A stretch of 64,000 bases of DNA, taken from positions 62,001 through 126,000 of the forward strand of contig CAJNYU010004277.1 in the NCBI GenBank assembly GCA_905331475.1. Reading direction: 5' to 3'. Both the position numbers and the translations under genes were made by a program. This document shows positions 49,190 to 63,532 of the stretch, one piece after another. Within the stretch, counting starts at the first letter, position 1. Each line of letters begins with the position of its first letter. A model generated the notes under the pieces. That model did no database searches and was not told the DNA's origin. It saw nothing but the letters and a program-made list of their open reading frames with translations. The stretch is from Rotaria socialis (Eukaryota > Rotifera > Eurotatoria > Philodinida > Philodinidae).

Positions 49190-50456
49190 AATTTTAATAC
49201 TTTTAAAAACAAACCAGATTTAGTGTTATTCTGGTTTTCCAAATATTAGTTCATAATCTTAGTTCAGTTCAATAACTATACATTATATGGATAGAAAATA
49301 AACAATAGCAAAAGCAATAGTTTATTGTTTTGTAATTTCTATATAACCAAGAGAAATCTATTCTTTTATGATTATGATAATACATAATAAATATACAAAA
49401 GAAATCCTTTTCGGTTTGTTTCTTTATATTCCATTGCATTGTTATGAATTTCAAACAAGTATTTTGTAACCATCAACCACTTTTATGTATCCAATAAGAT
49501 GAATAACGGCAAAAGATGTTTTCTTTTTTTTAAATGTTTTTCCTGATGTAACTACCTCTCTAGTCTAAAACAAATAGTAAATCTTTGCACTTCATTTTGT
49601 TATTATAACCTGCCTATGATGAAGAAACGTGAAAGTATCTTTGTGGCCTCTTACCATCGTTCGTCAGTTGCCACTTACGAACAATAAATATGTCCACTTC
49701 ATACATGATGCAACAACTACTGTCATTTTAAAGAACATGATGACATCACAGTAAGAGCATAACTATGCAAGCAAGAGAAATTGAAGTTTTTTTGTTAAGT
49801 TCAATTTACGTCAATGTATGACTTGAAAATAGAAAGGAAAAATAATGATATTAAGATATTTATCTTATGATTGGCAAATCTATCTAGCCAACGCTATTAA
49901 ATGAAAGCAGATTTTTCAATAAATGTTTTCCCATTGGACAAGAAACCAAGCGTCAGCTTTATTATCCTTGTAAGCATTATGAATGCTTTTTAAAGGTCTG
50001 GATGTTGTTGTCGTCTACAAGATCGATGTTATACTGTAGAATGATTCTATCATTACATTGTGTTGATGACCTATCAATCAATCGTCGTACATCGTTATAA
50101 TAAATACTATTTCATATCTCTGACAGTAAAAAAAGCAATTTGTTCGCCTATTGAGTCAGCCATTCATAGAAAAAATAACAATGGATAGAATATTCTCATT
50201 GATATTTATTCTGTTCTCGACAGATAACAACATATGATTTGCTTCTAATGAAAGAAATATGGAAATCTCAAACAAAATGATCGATGATAGAATTAACTTT
50301 GTTACAGTCCAATAAGAAATAAATCCTAATGAAACATGCAAATATGTATTCATTTTTCGTTCTAAATTTCAATATCCCAAGAGCACCGAAAAACAACCAC
50401 GATAATTTAGCAAATATAAAGAAAATTTTATGAATAAAATTCATAGTTATTTATTT
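49190..50456. other. intergenic between convergent genes
   Basis: This holds the 3' flanks of the Met/Pro-rich gene (plus) and the FLVCR-like transporter (minus). AT-rich; no further feature seen. Confidence 0.4.
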
Positions 50457-53256
50457 TCATGTTATAGCTGTTAAATTTGTATTTGACACAAGAGCTGAAT
50501 TATTAGGTTCAAACACATGATGCGTACTATGTTGAGCATTTTGTCGTCGCAAAGGTGAACGAATAAGTAGCGTAATTATTGCACCAACTACCAATACAAT
50601 GCATAGCATTATATTCGACTCCAAAATTTTTGCCTGTTTAAATATTAAAAATTCTTGTAACTGTGTTATACACAAGCCAAATATCTGAAAATATTCGTAA
50701 TTAGAAACTTTTCTGCATTTACTTTTGTTTTCACTTATTTACCTGTGCGCTAACATTCAATAAACTGCTTGAAATAGCTTCATTTTCTGGATAGGTGATT
50801 TCAACACCATATTCAAAGCCAACAGGCAAATAACCGGTCATAAAAAACCTAGAACAAAATAATCCGTCAGCTTAGTGTCAATTCACATAATCATAAAAGA
50901 GCCTAGACGATTGTTCAATAGTCTCGAAGATCTTTGATCATGAAAGAGAATAGACGTGAAACTAGCAATTAAAATCGATTATGTCTCATTCAAATAATCA
51001 ACCGGAACCAGAGATTTAAAGTATTATGCGTATGCCATATATGTGAGGTGAATAATGACGCTTAAGTATATGCCTGGTTTAGAGAACCTTGATATTCAAT
51101 ATAGTATAGAAAATAAAAGGATTATTCTTTTGTTAAATTTCTAGCAAGGAAATAATTATTTAAAAATTTTGCTCTATAATTTCCGATCAAACAAAAGAAT
51201 TGCATCGTGTTAATATCGATTAAAACGATAAATTTCGCTCATAAATAAACTAACACAATAGTGAAAGTCAGATCATGACAGCAATTATATTGATCGGATC
51301 ACAAGCTAAGTCTAAAGACTTGATAGTTATTTCTATTTTTAATCAAAATTTCTTAACAAAACCATATTCAATGTGTCAGAACGTCCGGATTATTACTTTA
51401 TGTTAAACCTTATTATTTTCATTTATTGTTGATTACTGCCAACTCTTTTTCCTGACTTAATTCCATGGAGACAAAAGCCGATCGTTTTTTGTTTTATACA
51501 CACATACACGTCAGTGTAACTTTTATAATTACGAAAGATATCGTCAATATAGTGCAACTGTTTAGATTACTATTGATTCAAACATTAGTGCATCTAAGCT
51601 TGCCTTAAATAGAGCTCCACCTGTTCTTATCAAATCAAATGTAAGATGCAAATACTTGAAAGAGACTATCATGCAATGTTAATCTCTTATTTATATAGAA
51701 CTTGAGTGAACATGCGAACTCTTACCCAACAATAATCATTGTGACAAAAGCTACATATTCATGAAGACTTATAGTTGAGACAAACAGAACCATTGATAAA
51801 CATGAAAGAACATAAACACCGAAAGTTACTTTTCTAATGTAAAAAAAAAGAAAAACGTTAAAATTTGAATCGATTAAATCCTTATTGCTTCATACTTGTA
51901 TGCTTTTGATTTATCTAAAATATAGCCACCAAGAAGACTACCAAAAATACCACCGATAACTAATAGCATACCAATAGTACCAGCATATTGACTAGCTTGA
52001 GCAGTTTTTTTCTAATAGAACAAAATAAAATTTAATGTACTTCTTTGTTTCATATCGATTGACTTACATCGAAATACCACATATAGATAGGATTTAAAAG
52101 TGTTGATATCGAATAGAAAGTACCAGTGTTGAGACCTAAAATATTGACTTAAGATAATATTTAAAAAAATATTATCGACGAAAAATACAAACCATAAGAC
52201 AATAACAATAGAAGAAACCATCGATTAAATAGTAAACGTTTCAACGTTTGGCCATAATTTTGTTCAGTATTTTGAAGAGCTAGCTCTTGTGCTTTCGAAG
52301 GAGGTGTTGGAGGGAAACGTCGAAAGACTTTAAAAACAGAAGAATAACATTGATGCAATAAATCACACTCACAATAGACATATTTTACTTACCAATAATC
52401 ATTGCAAAAAAACAAGCAATACAGACAAAAGCTACAACATAATAAAGTATTCTTAGCCGATATCCAATTAAATCAAGATCTTCCACGTCAGGTATCCATC
52501 TAGATGGTACCAAAAATCCAAGTGCAATGCCAACCTATATCGTTCCAACGAAGAAAAAAAATTCTATCAATCAATCATCTATTTTACTTGCTTGATTTCC
52601 AAAAACGGCAATGGCTGTCACTGTTGAAACACTGCGACTACCAAACCAGCTAGCCGCTAAATATGGTGGAATTCCTGAATTATAAAGAAAATCATTTACC
52701 ATATTCATGATTTATTTAGTTCTTTAAGAAAAAAAAACAATTGCTTACCTAATGTAAACGATTGTGCACAAGCACAAACCAGTTGTCCACTAAATGCGAC
52801 CCACCAACGATCTCTAGCTACACTAAAACATTTTATTATTGCACCTAAACTATTAAGAAAAGCTCCGGTTGAACATGTTATTTTCAATCCATAACGGTCC
52901 AATAGCCACATTGCAGGAAACATTAAAGGAATATAAGTAACCTAGTTAAACAATGGTATATATATATATAATTTACTACAAAATATTCATTAAATTACCA
53001 TGTAACTAAGACTCGTCCATGTAACAGCATTATTTTTAGCTTCAAAACTGTCGGGTAAACTTTCATTATAGTATCGAACAATTATATTTTGAATAATAAC
53101 ATATTGAATCCATTGAAAACCACTGGATAACGAGCATATACAAAAGATAGCTAATATTCCAAAACGTCTTGGATAAACTTTATAGACTTTTGTTGTATCT
53201 ATTGCGACTTTCGATTCTGAATCATTTTGGATATTATTCGAGACTGGAGTAATCAT
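50457..53256 (-). CDS. FLVCR-type major facilitator transporter (SLC49 family), 478 residues
   Basis: Exons in gene order: 53256-52999, 52941-52749, 52674-52592, 52534-52393, 52327-52193, 52135-52068, 52011-51896, 51833-51726, 50848-50743 and 50684-50457, totalling 1437 nt. The first TM region has [13 protein letters not shown] and [10 protein letters not shown], then [49 protein letters not shown] and [18 protein letters not shown] with [13 protein letters not shown]. These are hallmark segments of FLVCR1/2 in the SLC49 group. About 12 membrane spans are expected; the N- and C-termini are cytosolic. Family members carry choline or ethanolamine and have been linked to heme export, so the substrate here is an inference. 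The intron after exon 3 has a GC donor (CAA|GCAAGT) instead of GT. The start ATG lies 580 bp from the divergent CCDC88-type gene. Confidence 0.92.
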
Positions 53257-53835
53257 TTAAAAGAAAAAAAAGAAAACTAACCGTAGGTAATCTTTATACA
53301 ATGGCCTTTTTTATTATCGCAGCCACGAATCATTACTTCTAATTTCTTATCTTCTCAGCTTGCCTAAGATCAATCCTTCACCTTTAACTTACTCAATTGA
53401 CATGGCAAATAATCTTTCGTCATTGTATGTGCCATTAATATTCTGTGTAAGTAGTTGTTTAACAAGGATTACATATATGCTTTTCTTTATATTGTTGAAA
53501 AATACCATTGCTTTTATGATAAGTCCACATGCCAATTGGCGCATACACGTTTTTTCATAGAAACTAATATACATTTTACACAAAAGATAACCTTGCCAAC
53601 AAGAGCAAGAAGAGAAAAAAGAAAAAGAATAGAAAACTAGATAGATCATTAACTATTACTCATAGTTTCACCGGCTTTCTTTTCTTTTCTTTTCTTTCTT
53701 CGTATGTTCAATAAAACTTGCCGCCACATCCGTTCGCGATTTCGACAACGATTGTAGCGCTTAAATAAAACTTGTCCGATCGGTCAAAGGAGAGACAGAG
53801 AACACTTTGAGTATTATTGTTGTTGTTGTGGGATA
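53257..53835. promoter_or_regulatory. divergent promoter region of the FLVCR-like and CCDC88-like genes
   Basis: The 579 bp between two start codons pointing away from each other must contain both promoters, or one shared bidirectional promoter. A CTTTT/CTTTC microsatellite lies at about 53676-53700 and a TTGTTGTTG run just before the CCDC88 start. No TATA box or known motif can be assigned with confidence. Confidence 0.5.
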
Positions 53836-56800
53836 TGAATGCAATTTCGGTTGTTACACGTGATATAAATGAATTTCTAAAACATCCATTAGTTATTTGG
53901 GCTGAGAGTTTTTTTGATGCCGAGAATAAATTATCATATGAACAATTAATTAATAGTACATGTTTTCATGCTATTATTCGTTCAATGTAAGTGAGAAAAC
54001 GAAAAAGATATGCATGTTTTTTTTTCTTCTTTCTTTTTGTTTTAATATTAAATAGCGATCCACGTTCACAAAATTCTCGTTTACCAAATGAAGCAACTGA
54101 TACAATTAGTCGATTAGTTAATTTAGATTTTATTTTACGAAGTATTCGATCATTTGTACAAGTAAGATTTGTGCTCAAATTTTCTTTTTGTTTTGCTATG
54201 TGTTTCGTGTCAAAATGCTTTGCTTTTCTAAGGATGTACTTCGCTATATAATTGTGGCTAAACTGCCTAATATTTATGTGATTGCTCATGAACCGTATGC
54301 AGGTTAGTTCTTGTAAATTATTTTCTTCTTGCTTGTGATTTTTGAAGATAAATTTGAATAGAGTCAATATTTGAAAGGTTTCATTGATGATTACCGAGAT
54401 CGATAAAGTTTGATTATGTTGAAATCTTAAAAGTTTCTATGAACATAAATATTTATAGACAAAATAGTTTGGTTAAGCAACAGTTCATATCAATATTTGA
54501 TAGGATACTTAGTTCATAAGGCATCCGTCGTACTTAGTACATGACAACAAGAAAGTTTTTTTTCTTCTGTCATTTATGAAATTCAATTTAGCGGAAGTCA
54601 TTAAAGCAAATTTGATATCCATATCGAATGATTCTTTTCTTTTTTCATAGATCTCTTAATCATCAATATGATATGCATGTGTTCTTGATGAAATTGGATA
54701 AGAACTAGTTAGTAGATAAGATCCATAGCCGAAATAAGATGCGATGAATTAATTCTTACATTTTATTCAGAGCAATAATCGATATCGCCTACTGACATTC
54801 ATACTATATAATCAATTTCGAAAATGTTTAAGAAGCACAGCTTGAGTCAATGGAAGCAATAGAAAATTCGTCTATATACCAACATATAAGTGGGCTCGAT
54901 TATATCAAAGGCATTGCGCACGTTGTCAGAAAGCAATTCAATTCGACTTTTTTTTTTTATATACATACGATTTTTCGTGCATAATAAACTTTCTAATGTC
55001 ATCGTATAAATATCTAATTTCAGAATATAATTTTTTGATGACAGCAACGGTCTTTTGCTTTTCGTTATTGACTCTCGAGTAGATACAAAATTTTATTGGT
55101 TAAAGTGTCGGGCTATAAATGTTTTATTTTATTGGTACATGAATGATTTGTGTTACTATGGTGTTGTTCATGAAGAGAATATTATCGTTGACTTGTGAAT
55201 ACATAGATAAATATGACAGAATTTTAAATGAAGGTTCAAACAACACAAGAAAATAGTCTATGTACATACGCACATACATTATTAATTTATAGCAGACACG
55301 ACTTAGATTACAACGATAAGAACAATGGACGAGCCGCAAAAGATAGAAAGATAAAGAACTGAGACACTACTATTTATGTTTATTCTGAACGAAATAATAA
55401 ACTTGTTTTTTGTACGTGTTCATCGCTTACAATGAACAAAAGCCGACTTGCGGAAACTATCGTTCAACACTAACAAACGTGATGAGTATACTAAACCATC
55501 GTATCGTATATAATACAGATAATACAGTACACAACCTATATATGATATGATTATGTAAATAGTATAAAACTTGCTGTTGACTTATAAAGATAACAAGAAA
55601 AATATACTTCATACGCTACACTGTATATATATGATGAACCATATTCATCAATATTCAATAGAAGGCAAAAAAAACTATTTTGTTAATTTTTTTCAAGCTA
55701 TGATATGTTTTGATGATAATTTTATTTCATATTCGATCATGTGTAAAAACAAATAATAGAGAACGATTGACAGGTAGAGATTAATGATAGGATTTAACCT
55801 ACGATTAACAAATAAAAATTCAACACAAATCGTTAGAGATCTAATCTATGCTCATTGTATAAGTCGAACGGATTAGTATCTCTACTCAAGAAGACAATAT
55901 CAAAGATTTCTTATGTATTGTTTTTATTTATTTAGAGTATTCATTCGATGAAATCGAACGTTTATTATTACTTTTATTTGCCTGTTCAGTATCAGGTGGT
56001 GACCGAAAAGATATTCATATTCAACATTTAACTAGATTAAATGAATCGATTCAACAATCTCTTATGCCACATATAGAAGAATTAACAAATGAAATCAACA
56101 CAATTCTTCAACCACAAGAATATTTTTTTAATGATTATTTTAATACAGATAACAATAAACAACTTAAATGTTTGTTTATTAATTTAATGAATTTACTCAA
56201 TGAACGTGATCATTATTTTGAGGAAATTCTTGAATTAGAACAAGATAAGCAGACGTTAAAACAACAGCTTGAATTATATCAATCGAGTTCATCGAATCTA
56301 TTAAATATTGGATGTGGCAGTAACAGCAATGGTGGTGGAACTAATTTACATTCAACACCAAGTCAAACATCATTGAATACGTTTTTAAATGATCTTGAAA
56401 CAAAAAATCCTGGTATTGAAATAACGGAATATAAAACAAAAATGCGTCAGATGAAATCGGATTTGTAAGTTCGTCAGTGTGTTTTCTTTAATTAGTAGAA
56501 GAAATAAAAACGTCTGTTACTTTTGTTTTACAGAGATGATAAAATGGATACGATTGAAACAATGCGTGAAGAATTTGAATTATTACAAACAGAATTGAAT
56601 CGTGTTAAAAGTGAAAATATTGAGTTAAGTCAGAGTACTCGTTTGACAAGACTCTATCGTGATGAAATCGATACGCTGAATGAGAAATTAGGTAAAATGG
56701 AAAAATATCAACAAGAAATCGAAAGATACAAGGAACGTTTTCATGATTTCGATACATTAAAAAATCGATTTGAAGAATTACAAAATGAGAGTAAGAAGAC

Positions 56801-59800
56801 ATTCATACGTTAAATTAAAATACATGAAATCTTTTCAGATCAACTTCTTGCTCAAGCTCGTTCACATCTTGAACAGCAAATTGAAGGTAATCAATTCTCA
56901 AACGTTTGACCGTTATTTACAGGACTAGACACATGAAGGATTGCAATAGTGCTTTTGATATGCACAATAATTTCTTATCAGTTGTACATATCTACACATA
57001 AATATAAGAGTTGAATATAAAAATCTAGTCTTTGAAACTGTATACTAAACAACCCTGTGTAGTTACGTGTTTACAATTACCAATATACTTAATATCGAGG
57101 GCTTGAAAGATAAAAGGCAACACTAATTCATCACCTTGTCTACTTAATGCGGTCTTGGAATGTGCCAAACAATTAGAGCTGAATTTTATTTCTGATAAAC
57201 TCATATACGTGAACATTTTTTATGCGGAAATTTACATGTTTGTCCCGGCATGTGTTTAGGGAAATTTGGCAATGATTTTGATTTGGGAGTACTAAAATGT
57301 CTCCCTTGGAATGATAAGGTCTATTTTAGTCAGCCATACAAAACATTACTATTTACAGGACATATTGCTCCTATCAATTAATGATTATTGTTTGTCTCTA
57401 GGTTAAATCTCACCTTCTGTGAACGAAAGATTGATAACCTATGAAAGTTCTTTGACTAAATAAATACTAAAAATCTTTTTCTTTTTACTTTATTCAGAAT
57501 ATCGATATCGTATAAATGAAATGCTTCAAAGTGAAACGGAAATTAAAAAATTTAAACATGACATTGAAACTATAACTCACGAACGTGATATGATACAAGA
57601 AAAACTTTCCAATCTACTTGAAGATAAAGTTCGCCTTGAATTAGATTTACATTCAACTACACATACAGTTGATTCGTTAAGTAACGAATTACATCATGTT
57701 AAATCTCGCCAAGATTTTGATGAATCACGTTCATTGTCAATATCATTTCAAATTCAACAAACAATTAAAAATCGTCTACTAAAATATGACATTGACAATA
57801 AACAATTAAGTGATCAATTAACCGCATTGAAGGAACGTTACGATATTGATATGCATATGAAACGTATTGATGAAGAAAAACAAAATATTCATATACAACT
57901 ATTAAATGAACAAATAAATGAATATTTAAATAATGTTAAATGTTTAGAAATAAAAAATGATCAATTAGCCAAGGAAAAATTAGCTTTACAAAATCAACTG
58001 CAAGACAATAAAATTGATTTCGAAAAAACACGTTCGGAATTAGAAGCGAATAATAAACATCTAAAGTTAACATTAAATAGTATTCAACAACGTGAACAAA
58101 TGGAAACAACAGCGAAATTTCAAGATATTGAACAAGAAAATAAACGATTTCAAGACAGAATTGGTGAACTAATGCAACAAATCAGTCAATTACAAGTAAG
58201 TCAAATATTTGTTTTTGATTGTTATCGTTTTGTCTCAAGTTCTTTCTTACACTCCGGGTCTGACCCCACGCGAGATCTTAGTTCTATGCGACTTTTTAAA
58301 ATACTACAATCCGCTTGTTGAATCCTGACAAGAACATAAACGTTCGATTAGTGAATACGATCGAGGTTAATTGTGCAGAACGTTAATTAAGTAAAAATAT
58401 GATCAACGTTTTTCTGCATGTCTTTTGTTGTAACATCATCATCATCATCATCATTACATTTTGTGTAACTAAATATATAGACGGCTAGACATTCGAGAAG
58501 AGAAGAACAGCAGGGTATAGGTCAAAAATGAAATATGATCTAACATTAAAGATATTCAACATAGCAAGCAGCTGTAATCGAAATCGTACTATTGTACTAC
58601 AAGCTGAAGGTGGATCAAATGCAGGAGTATTTTTTACCAGCAAATTAAATATATATATTTAATAGGAAATACAATCTCTTGGTGCGCTACTTTAGAAAAA
58701 ATGCTGAGAGTTTACCTTTAAATATGCTAAATCTATCATCAGTGTTGATTTACGTATCACTATCATATATCAAACCAATTTTCAAAACAAACTTTTCATT
58801 TACTAATGAAAGAATTTAGAGCAAAATTCATAACACGTGTTTTTAATTAGAATGACTCAATCATCGGTTTGGGATTTCATCCATACAGTCCTTTCAATGA
58901 GGATTCGATCTGTTTCAGCACCCGTAAAGCTTTTTCTCTTTAAAAAAAAAAGAAGTGGTTTGACAGTTCGACATGTGAAATCATTCATTAAGATTTTCTT
59001 GAACAATTTTTAACACTTATTTAGATCGAACATGATCATTTAACAATAGTTAAAGAACGTGAATGTTCATTAAACGAACGTATTATCAATCTTCAATTGA
59101 AATACGATCAATTAGCACGTGAACATTTGACAGTTGAAAAACGTTGTGAAATGTATGAAAAAAATTTAAAACATTATGAAACTCTTGAACATAATTATCT
59201 TGAATTAAAACATAACAATGAATGTTACAGTCGACAAATCGCACATGTGAATCAACTTGAAAAAGAATTTATTGACAAAAATCTTCAATATGAACAGCTG
59301 GAAAAAGAAAATATCGATTTAAAAAAACAAATAAAACAATTAAATGAATGTCTTTTGAATGAAGAAGAAACAAATCGACAATTAAAAAATGATTATTTAC
59401 TTATAAAACAACGTTACAATGAAGAACAATTCGAGCAATTAACTAAGAAATTAAATGATGCTTGCGATTTAACAAGACAAATACAAATTAAATTAAAAAG
59501 AAAACAAGACGAAACTGATCACTTGAAAAAAACACTTTCGAATAACGAAACCATGATTGAAAAGTTAAGAAATGATTTAAGACAAGAAGCCCAATTGCGA
59601 GAAGAACTGCAGCAAAGATGTCACACTGATACTTCACAAGAAATAAATGATAGCGAAGAAAAGAAGTAAGAAAACGCTTTCGATATTAATCAAATCTTAC
59701 TTTTGTGATGTTTAGAAAAAACTATGAAATGGCTGATATGCAACTACGTTTGGTAAGAATTTTTTTCCTCCCGATATAAAACACTGTGAGTCTTAAAATG

Positions 59801-62800
59801 CTATTATTTTGCAGGATCTGGCTTTAAAATCCGATAAAGTTCACGCATCTATTCAACGTTCATTAAAAGAAACCATAGAAACTCTTAATCATCATATACA
59901 AGATTTACAATCAGACAAATCTCGTTTACAATCTGACCTGCAACAAGCAACATTACGTATTGAAACATTGCAAACTGAAAATCTCAAGCAACGCCAAGTA
60001 AATGAACAACTTGAAAATGATCGTATGATGTCATTAAATTCATGTCAACATTTTCAACAAACTAATGATCAATTAATTAATGATCATGACCAATTACAAA
60101 AACTTTATACAAAACTTGAAAATGAATTCGATACAACAATAAATCAATTGACTGATCAGCGTACAACAAATCGAATGTTAACAAAAGAATGTAAATATTT
60201 ACAAATTGAATTAGATACAATTGTGAAAGAAAAACAAAATCTACTAAATCGTATTAGTTATCTATTGAAACAACTTCATCAGTACGAATCTAAATTAGCC
60301 GATCAAAAACCTCTCGATGAACAGTATGTATTATTACAACAACAATATCAATCACGAACAGATGATTTGCAAGATACAATGAATATGAATCAAAATCTAA
60401 AACAACAATTAGATGAAACTAAATTGGAATTGAGTAAATCAAGAAGTGATTTAGCTACAATACAAATGAAATATACAAGTATTAATGCTGAGTATACAAA
60501 TTTAATAATGAGATATGAAGTTTGTTTTCTTAAAGATTTGTTTTCTTTGTCAAAAGATTTTATTTTCTATTTAAAGTTTCTTGAACAGCAAACTGAACGA
60601 GCCGAAGAAGAAAAAAGCCAATTAATTGAGCAATTGCATAATCTTGTACTACAAAATCAAAATGTTCTTACACAAGCATTAAGTAATAAAGATCTATTTC
60701 ACGAAGAAGCCCGAGGTTATTTGTAAGTATTGAAAAAATTTCATTAGTATGATTAGGAAAGATTTCTTCATTGTTATTTTTGTGTTTTAGAGAACAACTT
60801 CATTCATTAATGAGACAAAAAGAACTGCTTGAAATGAAAATTATGGAACAATATAAAAATATGCCTATCCATAAACCACGCCGGTAAGCATTCATTCAAG
60901 TAAATTATAGGGCAAAGTGAAAAAATTAAGATATCATTCTAGTTATGAAGTAGTGTAGAAATGTGTGTAAATTTTAGTGGTTGTTCTCGTTTAAATAATG
61001 CTCTACAACGTTGAGCTCACAGCTGTCCATGGCAATAAATTCTGATCATAAGCAAAAACTCATCAGTTCAGATACATTGACACTATGAATTCAGCAACGA
61101 TTTCTTTAGTTCAAGTTTAGTTAGAAAATAAATTGTTTCCTTGTACAGAACAGTTAGTCTCGCGAACGTACTGATGTCTAGACAGCTCGATGGTTTTCAT
61201 GATAACTTCAAATATCACATCTTGAAATTTAATTAGAAGCTGCCCATAAAATGAGAGGTCTGTTCTCGAAGTTGTAAACTTCTAATACTAAAAATAGCTG
61301 ACGAAGCGATTTAAACGGATGAAGGGCGGGCTGTTGTTTGTAGACAGATTTGATTATTGAACATTTGAGTCACAGGTTTCTTACGAAATAAATCTTTCCT
61401 AATTAATTGGCATGCTTGATAACGGCAAACTTTCACTGAATGTCTGTAAATAGATCTCGTGGTCTTATTCAATCTGTTTCACGAAAAACTCGACATATTC
61501 TCGATCGTTTGGCTAATCGTCGGCAACGTACATCATCAGCTGATGGGCAACTTTATCTTGGAGATTCAATTGAACGCGCAATGAGCCCATCATTGTCCTC
61601 AGTTGACAACAATGGTACACCATTATCTCATGCACGATCGACAAGTAAGAGACAAAGAATTGAAATCGAAGTAATTTAATGTGTTTGAGACTAATCTAGC
61701 ACCAGATGTTATTTCATCGAGTTTAACCTCTGCACGCCAATATCAAACGCCTATTTCAGATCTATTAAAAAAGAAACAACAAGGTATAAAGAAGATTTGT
61801 AAAAATACATACGTATTTTCACCATGGTTTTTTCTACTTCTGTCTCATAGAAACAAATCAGCATCATCAATCGACAGATAGTCTAGCTGATTCATCATCC
61901 AAAGGTATTTATCAATTTTGACAAACAGAAATATTCAATATTAATCTTTTTTTTTTATAGAAGAAGAAGATCCAACTCGGGCCATTGATGAGTCTGCAGC
62001 GATGGCTAAGTCATCAACGTAAGCAACTAAAAGCAAGCAATTATACTAAATTTATCATCTTTATTTCTAGTCCAATTCGTGCTACATTACCATCAAAAGC
62101 AACAGAATTTGTAAGTTGAAATATATTTCAGTGATATTTAGAACCTATGAAATGTTATTTTTTTTTTCTTCTAGATTTTAAATAATCATCGTCAATCACC
62201 ATTCCGTCCAATTCGAGATTCACCAGGTAGATTCATTGTTCCATCATTCATTATTTTTATATTTTATAAACTAAATCATACAGAATATGAATTGCGCAAG
62301 TAAGAAAAAGATATATGCACGTAACTAAATTTTGCACATTGATTTTATTTAAAACGCACCAATACGAATCAAAATATTTTTAAAGAATTATATTTGTTCA
62401 TAAGAACTTGTCTGAAATTAAGAAAAGTAAAGATTCGATTATCTAAAATTTGCACCAGTTCACATGGCAACTAAGATTCTATATTTGATCATATAAATTT
62501 CATTTAATCGATGTCATGATGGTCAAATAATTCTGGTGTAGAATATTTCAACCCAAGTTTCACTATAAAACAAGCCTTAAAAATAAATTTCACATTGCCA
62601 TCGCCTTAAAATCGAGTCAAAAGAAAAAGAATGACTTCAACTTCATTACATATTCTAGGTCTTCAACATTCTCTGCATGATGTTTCATCGCCTACAGTAA
62701 ATCAACGTCGATGTTCATCAACACAATCATTTCTTGTACATCCAAATCAAAATATTAATCAAAATATTCATAGCTCAATGCGTCGACATCGCTTACGTCC

Positions 62801-62936
62801 ATCCATCATTTCTTCACCTCTTTCATTACAACAGCAACCATTACCTGAACAACAACAACCACCACCACAACAACAGCAGCAGCAACCAACATCATTTAAT
62901 GATCATGTTTTGATAACTGAATTTGGTGCCATTTAA
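53836..62936 (+). CDS. CCDC88 family protein (Girdin/Daple-like): HOOK domain plus long coiled coil
   Basis: Exons: 53836-53986, 54056-54161, 54233-54302, 55936-56464, 56534-56790, 56839-56886, 57498-58195, 59025-59665, 59716-59752, 59815-60519, 60577-60722, 60791-60883, 61454-61644, 61700-61783, 61851-61904, 61961-62018, 62071-62110, 62175-62226 and 62659-62936, about 1412 residues. The HOOK domain has EFLxxPLVIWAESF-like sequence, IDPRSQN and YIIVAKLPNIYVIAHEP, then FDEIERLLLLLFACSVSG. Continuous coiled coil runs from exon 4 to exon 12, with TRLYRDEIDTLNEK and SNKDLFHEEARGYL near its end, both characteristic of CCDC88. The C-terminal region is short, basic then Ser/Gln-rich, and ends EFGAI. 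The vertebrate proteins link dynein or actin, Wnt signalling and G proteins. Exon 1 is one base short between the ATG frame and the HOOK frame near 53881. The GBA motif was not recognised. Confidence 0.88.
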
Positions 62937-63532
62937 AAGTAGATCGGAATTCTTATTTTTGTGTATATACATGTTTATTGACAATTCTTTTTTTTTGTTA
63001 ATGCATTTTTTTTTCAAATTGATAATATTGTCAGATGTAATTAGGATGGAACCAGCTCGGGTTTGTTTTGTATTATATTCTATATTATCACTTTGTTACT
63101 TTTATAGTCTCGTAGTATTTGCTCAATAAAACTGTGCATGGTCTTTTCCACTAAACAAAAAAATAGGCTTAACATTTTATCTAGTGATTAAAAACAGTAT
63201 GAACAGTACAGGAAATATTTCAAGATCTGATTATCGATGTAATACAATAGAGGAGATTTTCATTTATTTTGCAGCCCACGATATTGAATGAGAATTTTCA
63301 ATGATATTTGGATTTTTACAAATAAATACAATATTATTAAAACTAAGAGATTTTTTAAGCGCTTAATTTCGTCACCAAGATCGTTCTTTAACAACAAAAA
63401 GTTCATTGTATATTCATTTGTATGAATCACTGCTGTGTTTATCAACTAATATTCAACTAATAGTGTTTATTCTCTTAAATTATTTGCCTTACTGATATAG
63501 TATTATTAGCGTGTCTGCTCTTATCTGTTGTC
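62937..63532. other. intergenic, 3' flank of the CCDC88-like gene
   Basis: AT-rich. AATAAA at about 63125 fits polyadenylation of the upstream gene. No further feature seen. Confidence 0.4.

Noticed and set aside
53966..54367. 133-codon minus-strand frame
   Set aside because: It lies antisense to the HOOK-domain exons of the CCDC88-like gene and contains translated intron T-runs.
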